DNA of 64,000 bases from Deltaproteobacteria bacterium (GTDB lineage Bacteria; Myxococcota_A; UBA9160; UBA4427). The notes beneath the pieces are model-generated. The model did no database searches. It saw only the letters and a program-made list of their open reading frames with translations, and had not been told where the DNA came from. The DNA lies in contig JAJDAN010000033.1 in the NCBI GenBank assembly GCA_029261855.1, positions 62,001 to 126,000 of the forward strand, in the 5' to 3' direction. Position numbers and translations under genes: made by a program. Of the stretch, positions 60,253-64,000 are shown piece after piece (within the stretch, counting starts at the first letter, position 1; every line of letters starts with the position of its first letter).

Positions 60253-61026
60253 TCAGTTGGCCGCGAAGTCCGCCGAGGCGTCCGCTTCCGTTGCACGGCG
60301 GACGGTGAACTCCGCGGTGTCTCCGAACACCTTCAGGGGCACCCACGCGGGCAGATCCGACATCCGCGGCATGCCCGTCGTCATGGCGCCAGTCGGATCG
60401 ATCACCCACGGATCGTCGGGCGTCTCGAACCAGAGGGTCACCATGTGATGCTGTCCGTCGGAGGGGCGGTAGACGACGGCCCGGAAGACCTCGTCGTCGG
60501 AAAAGCCCAGCTCGCGAAGGCCCTGGAAGGTCAACAGTTCGAGACCATCGCAGTCATCGCCGTTCGCCTTCAGGGTCTCTTCGAGCGTCGCCCAGTGATC
60601 GATGGGGCCGTCCGCGACGTAGTGCTCTTTGGCCTGGCCCTGCACCCACGCCGCGAAGTCCCGGGCGAGGACGCGCTTGCGCTCGGCCAGGAACGAGGAG
60701 TATTTGGTCCGGAGACTCTGCGCACGGAGTCCGTTCGCAGGCGCCTCGAGGGACAGCGGCCGGGCGTCCTGACCCGGCGTCGCCGCCTGGGCGACGGGCG
60801 GGAGTGCGGTGCGGATCTCGGCCGGATCGGCCTTCTCGCGGCGCTGCCAGCCGGCAATCTTCCCGCTCCAGGGATCGTCGGATGCCGGGCGCTCGAAGTA
60901 AGCGAAGTGGATCCCCGGCGACAGAGCGATCCCCGCGCACCCGAGACCCAGACTCAGCCCGAGGGCAAGCATCCAGACGAGGGGCCAGAGGCCGGTAGAG
61001 GGGGTTGCGTTGGGTCGCCGCATCAC
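60253..61026 (-). CDS. Transglutaminase-like cysteine protein, exported
   Basis: The 257-aa protein has an N-terminal membrane or signal segment (LVWMLALGLSLGLGCAG). The C-terminal half shows a transglutaminase-like triad: Cys159 in GDDCDGLELLTFQGL, His193/194 in GQHHMVTLWF and Asp210 in PWVIDPTGAM. It resembles bacterial periplasmic transglutaminase-like cysteine peptidases (COG3672-like), sometimes tied to surface adhesin processing. The Cys at the end of the hydrophobic stretch does not fit a lipobox well. Confidence 0.75.
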   Translation of the reverse strand: MMRRPNATPSTGLWPLVWMLALGLSLGLGCAGIALSPGIHFAYFERPASDDPWSGKIAGWQRREKADPAEIRTALPPVAQAATPGQDARPLSLEAPANGLRAQSLRTKYSSFLAERKRVLARDFAAWVQGQAKEHYVADGPIDHWATLEETLKANGDDCDGLELLTFQGLRELGFSDDEVFRAVVYRPSDGQHHMVTLWFETPDDPWVIDPTGAMTTGMPRMSDLPAWVPLKVFGDTAEFTVRRATEADASADFAAN

Positions 61027-61219
61027 TGCGGAAATTCGGCATCCCCGGGCGGGAAGTTGAGCAATATCGCGGGGTTCTAGCTACAAAGCGAGGGCCCCAG
61101 CAGGCGCTGGTGACCGGCCACGGCTGGAAACCGACGGCCCGACGACAGCCTGCTAGCGAAGCTGCGGACGCGGGATCCGGCAGCAAACCCGCAGGAACCG
61201 GGGCGCGAGAGCGGGAAAG

Positions 61220-61238
61220 CAGGCGCGCGAAGCGCCTG
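61220..61238 (-). terminator. Possible intrinsic terminator
   Basis: A 7-bp stem (CAGGCGC / GCGCCTG) with a TTCGC loop is followed by CTTTCCC on the minus strand, 15 bases after the small membrane protein gene stop. The U-tract is short. The rest of the 227-base gap between that gene and the transglutaminase-like gene holds GC-rich imperfect hairpins but no gene that I see. Confidence 0.4.
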
Positions 61239-61253
61239 GGCCGGGGTGCCGCC

Positions 61254-61421
61254 TCAGGCGGGAATCATCACGTTCATCTGGTCGCAGGCCCCGGTGAGCA
61301 GGAACAGGATCAGGAAGAACGCGATGAGGACGGGGATGCCGCCCAGCACGTAGAGGTAGGAGGCGAGATCGTCGTTCCGATCGTGCTCGTCGCCGCGCTT
61401 GGGCTCTTGCTCGTCGGCCAT
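61254..61421 (-). CDS. Small single-span membrane protein
   Basis: The 55-aa product begins MADEQEPKRGDEHDRNDDLA, strongly charged, followed by one hydrophobic segment (LYVLGGIPVLIAFFLILFLL) and a short tail with one Cys. GAGG is eight bases before the ATG. I do not recognise a family. It lies downstream of the secreted coiled-coil protein gene on the same strand. Confidence 0.65.
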   Translation of the reverse strand: MADEQEPKRGDEHDRNDDLASYLYVLGGIPVLIAFFLILFLLTGACDQMNVMIPA

Positions 61422-61511
61422 GATCTGCCCTCCTCTATCGTGGAGCGGCGAAGTTAGCCGTCGGCCTCGAGGCCGCACCCCCCAGCAACGATTGATTGCA
61501 CCCGCGGGTCG

Positions 61512-62090
61512 CTATTCCCGCCATCCGGCGGGGACGCCGGCGAGGTCCGCCTCCACGTGCAGCACCCGCAGTCGCCGCTCGGCTGCCTCGATCTCCTCGC
61601 GCTGGGCCTTCATGTCCTGGCGCAGCCGAATGCTCAGCGGGGAGGTTTGCGGGTCATTGCTGCCCGGAGCCGAGACCTGCCACGCCGACGACGACTCGGA
61701 CACCTTGTCGAGTTCTGCATTGAGCTGGACGAGCTTCTTCTTGGCGCTCTCGAAGTCCTTCCGGGCCGTCTCGAAGCGCGTCGTCCACTCGCTTCGGGTC
61801 GCCCCGCCCCGGCGCTCCACGTCCGAGCTGAACCCCTGCGGGAGGCGCAGCAGGTCGTCGAGTTCGACGTTCCGCGGCGGCGGCTCCTCGGGCTGCTGGA
61901 CGGGAACCAGGACCTCGCCCTGCGCCTCTCCCACGACATCTCCCGGCTGGGAGTCCGGCGTGGCCTTCGGCTTCGGCGGCTCGCCCTCGGTGCCGGCCCA
62001 CGCGAGCGGGGCTGTCAGCAGCAGAGCTGCGGTCAGCCAGACCCACGCCCCGACCCATCGTCGGTCCCCACTCGAAGCGCGTCCGGCCAT
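61512..62090 (-). CDS. Exported coiled-coil protein of unknown function
   Basis: The 192-aa protein has a signal peptide (WVGAWVWLTAALLLTAPLAWA), a proline-rich linker (EEPPPRNVELDDLL) and a predicted coiled coil (FETARKDFESAKKKLVQLNA, later RQDMKAQREEIEAAERRLR). No known domain is evident. It is divergent from the pilT-family gene across 153 bases, so a role in envelope or pilus assembly is possible but not shown. Confidence 0.65.
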   Translation of the reverse strand: MAGRASSGDRRWVGAWVWLTAALLLTAPLAWAGTEGEPPKPKATPDSQPGDVVGEAQGEVLVPVQQPEEPPPRNVELDDLLRLPQGFSSDVERRGGATRSEWTTRFETARKDFESAKKKLVQLNAELDKVSESSSAWQVSAPGSNDPQTSPLSIRLRQDMKAQREEIEAAERRLRVLHVEADLAGVPAGWRE

Positions 62091-62243
62091 CAGGGCGCAA
62101 CTGTAGCGGAGGGCTCCGGCTTCGTGGGAACTGCCGATTTTCGGCGCCAACCAGGTCAAGAGCCATCCCCGTCTGCCGATACTTCAGGCGAGGTCTCCGC
62201 CGCGCGCGGGGACTCGCATTCGGTGCGCGGAGGACACAGGGCG

Positions 62244-63389
62244 ATGGACCGCGAGAAGCTTCACCGCCTGCTGCGGCTTGGCCTCGAGAAGGGAGCGTCG
62301 GACATCCACTTCCAGGTGGGTTACCTGCCTCTCTACCGCTTCCACGGCGAACTGGTCGAGCTCCGCTACAAGGTGCTGACGCCGAAGGACACGGAGGAGA
62401 TCGTCCAGCACCTCCTGTCCGGCGACGAAGGCCCCTCGGACCTCGACTTCAACGAATGCGATCTCGCCTTCGAGCTTCCGGGCGAGGGACGCTTCCGGGT
62501 CAACATCTCGCGCCAGCGACGCCACTTCAACGTCGTGCTGCGCGTGATCCCGCTACAGATCAAGGCCTTCGAGGATCTGAATCTACCCGGCGTACTCGGC
62601 GACATCGCGAGTCTGCGGCGCGGCTATGTACTGGTCACCGGCGCCACCGGGATGGGGAAGTCGACCACCCTCGCGACGATGATCCAGGAAGTGAACCGCA
62701 CACGGAAGGCGAAGATCGTGACGGTCGAAGACCCGATCGAGTTCATCTTCACCCACGACAAGAGCATCATCACCCAACGGGAGATCGGGACCGACACGGC
62801 ATCCTTCCCCGACGCGCTGCGCGCGGCGCTGCGACAGGACCCCGACTGCATCATGGTCGGCGAGATGCGCGACCTCGAGACCGTGGACACGTCGCTCAAG
62901 GCGGCCGAGACCGGCCACCTGGTGTTCTCGACGATCCACACCAGCGATGTGGCGTCGACGATCAACCGACTCGTCTCGTTCTTCCCCATCGAAGAGCAGC
63001 TGCAGGTTCGGGCGCGCCTGGCGGACAACATCAAGGCCATCGTCTCCCTGCGGCTGCTGGTCAACAAGAAGCAGAACGGTCGGGTGCCGGCCGTCGAGGT
63101 CCTCCGCAGCACGCGCATGATCCAGGAATGCATCAAGGACCCCGCGAAGACCCACGAGCTGACGGACTACATCGAGCGCAGCAAGGGGGACGGCATGCAG
63201 TCCTTCGACCAGCATCTGCTGGACCTGCTCCGCGCGAACAAGGTATCGGTCGAGACCGCAATGAACGCGGCATCGAACCCGACGGACTTCAAGACGAAGC
63301 TGGAGATGGAAGGCGGCATTCCGGAGGGCGACGAAGAGACGGAAAAGCCCGACGAGCCCTTCCAGATCGAGCCCGACGGCCGCTTCTAG
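62244..63389 (+). CDS. PilT/PilU-family twitching motility ATPase
   Basis: The 381-aa hexameric ATPase powers retraction of type IV pili. It has the N-terminal ASDIHFQVGYLPLYRFHGEL, Walker A VTGATGMGKSTTL (133-141; most PilT have GPTGSGKS), the Asp box VTVEDPIEFIFTHDK, Walker B DCIMVGEMRDLET and His box STIHTSDVASTINR. The C-terminus past residue 340 is acidic (GDEETEKPDEP), a feature more typical of PilU than PilT, so I leave the symbol open. It is followed six bases later by a sensor gene, possibly in one operon. Confidence 0.9.
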   Translation: MDREKLHRLLRLGLEKGASDIHFQVGYLPLYRFHGELVELRYKVLTPKDTEEIVQHLLSGDEGPSDLDFNECDLAFELPGEGRFRVNISRQRRHFNVVLRVIPLQIKAFEDLNLPGVLGDIASLRRGYVLVTGATGMGKSTTLATMIQEVNRTRKAKIVTVEDPIEFIFTHDKSIITQREIGTDTASFPDALRAALRQDPDCIMVGEMRDLETVDTSLKAAETGHLVFSTIHTSDVASTINRLVSFFPIEEQLQVRARLADNIKAIVSLRLLVNKKQNGRVPAVEVLRSTRMIQECIKDPAKTHELTDYIERSKGDGMQSFDQHLLDLLRANKVSVETAMNAASNPTDFKTKLEMEGGIPEGDEETEKPDEPFQIEPDGRF

Positions 63390-63395
63390 GAGTCG

Positions 63396-64000
63396 ATGGG
63401 CGAAATGGCTCCCTCGGCGAGAACTCAGCAGTTGACCGCGGCACTCCGTGCGACCGCTTCGCGCGCCGCCTCCACGTCGAGCGGATGCGCTTTGCTCTTC
63501 GCCACCCTTCCGGGCGACGAAGCCGGTGCCGCGCCGCGATTGCGCGCAGCGGCGGGCTTCTCCTCACCCGAGGAAGCGAAGTCCGCCTCACACGCCGTGA
63601 TCCCCGATGTCGGCGACGCGGTGTCGAGCCGCGAGCCGCGTGTCCTCGGTCCGATTCCGGCACTGGGCGCCCGCGGCGCCGGTGGCGCAACCGCCCTGCC
63701 CCTCGTGTTCGAAGACCGCACCCACGGCGCACTCGTGGTGGCAGGTCCAGCCGGGATCGACGAGGGGATGCAGCTCGCCCTGGCGCAGCTCGCGGGCTCC
63801 GCAGCGGTCCACATCGACCACCTGCTGCTGCTCGCCGACAGCGAGAACCTGCGCGAGACGGCCACGAACTCCCGCTCGATCGCGGACGAGAAGAGCGACG
63901 AGCTTCTGAAGCTGTCGGAAGAGCTGTTCGCCCAGGACATCCAGCTGCTGCGATCGAACGAGAAGCTCGGCAAGATCGAGAAGCTCAAGAACGACTTCAT
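63396..64000 (+). CDS. Probable GAF-coiled-coil sensor histidine kinase, cut at window end
   Basis: The frame opens at an ATG (63396; a second at 63405) behind TAGGAG and stays open to the edge, 201 codons. The first 130 residues are GAF-like (ALLFATLPGDEAG, TALPLVFEDRTHGALVVAGPA). From about 145 a coiled coil begins (ENLRETATNSRSIADEKSDEL) and it ends EKLGKIEKLKNDF, which in many sensor kinases directly precedes the histidine phospho-acceptor box. I infer a kinase whose catalytic part lies beyond the window. Confidence 0.65.
   Translation, partial: MGEMAPSARTQQLTAALRATASRAASTSSGCALLFATLPGDEAGAAPRLRAAAGFSSPEEAKSASHAVIPDVGDAVSSREPRVLGPIPALGARGAGGATALPLVFEDRTHGALVVAGPAGIDEGMQLALAQLAGSAAVHIDHLLLLADSENLRETATNSRSIADEKSDELLKLSEELFAQDIQLLRSNEKLGKIEKLKNDF

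Noticed and set aside
61459-61470. Perfect 12-bp palindrome GGCCTCGAGGCC as an operator
   Set aside because: Such GC palindromes are frequent by chance at this base composition, and no second copy lies nearby.

Overview
The window is high-GC bacterial chromosome, almost fully coding, with no rRNA, insertion sequence, prophage or CRISPR array seen. Gene content and order (leuB next to an asd-family gene and truA; rpsB-tsf-pyrH-frr-uppS-dxr-rseP; tig-clpP-clpX-lon; an ECF sigma factor with an NrsF-type anti-sigma protein; a PilT-type ATPase) suggest a Gram-negative of the old Deltaproteobacteria, such as Myxococcota or a neighbouring phylum. That is inference from gene content and G+C; no marker phylogeny was possible.

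Layout. 1-7.3 kb: leftward amino-acid and lipid cluster ilvC-pssA-leuA-leuB-asd-like-truA plus a cut secreted protein, with a clear sigma70-type promoter ahead of ilvC. 7.3-15.1 kb: a leftward six-gene cassette of two DUF3467 proteins, a GAF-like/HlyD fusion, a PqqD-like/M50 protease/HlyD fusion, a short SecA-like motor and a periplasmic adaptor. It looks like a dedicated export or maturation system and is the most unusual locus here. 15.2-23.1 kb: tsaB, rseP, dxr, uppS, frr, pyrH, tsf, rpsB. 23.3-31.6 kb: argJ, full-length secA, an M23 peptidase, an FHA protein, recN and NAD kinase. 31.9-36.8 kb: rarA (rightward), a receiver-GGDEF protein, DUF2254, a small lipoprotein and DUF1328. 36.9-44.0 kb: tRNA-Asp, tRNA-Val, lon-clpX-clpP-tig, then divergent tRNA-Leu and tRNA-Lys, with hairpin repeats beside the tRNAs. 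44.1-51.5 kb: four genes chained by 4-nt overlaps (ATP-grasp ligase, KamA-type aminomutase, MurJ, 5-oxoprolinase). 51.6-64 kb: cstA, a phosphatase/NrsF/ECF operon, nhaC, a PilZ protein, rdgB, rph, an amidase, small envelope proteins, a pilT-family gene and the start of a probable histidine kinase.

The genome uses overlapping stop/start codons heavily (ATGA, GTGA, TTGA), so many starts were fixed by the upstream stop. A single missing residue also stands out: the asd-family protein lacks the catalytic cysteine of aspartate-semialdehyde dehydrogenase. leuC, leuD, ilvB, ilvN and cdsA, often found in these clusters, are not in the window.
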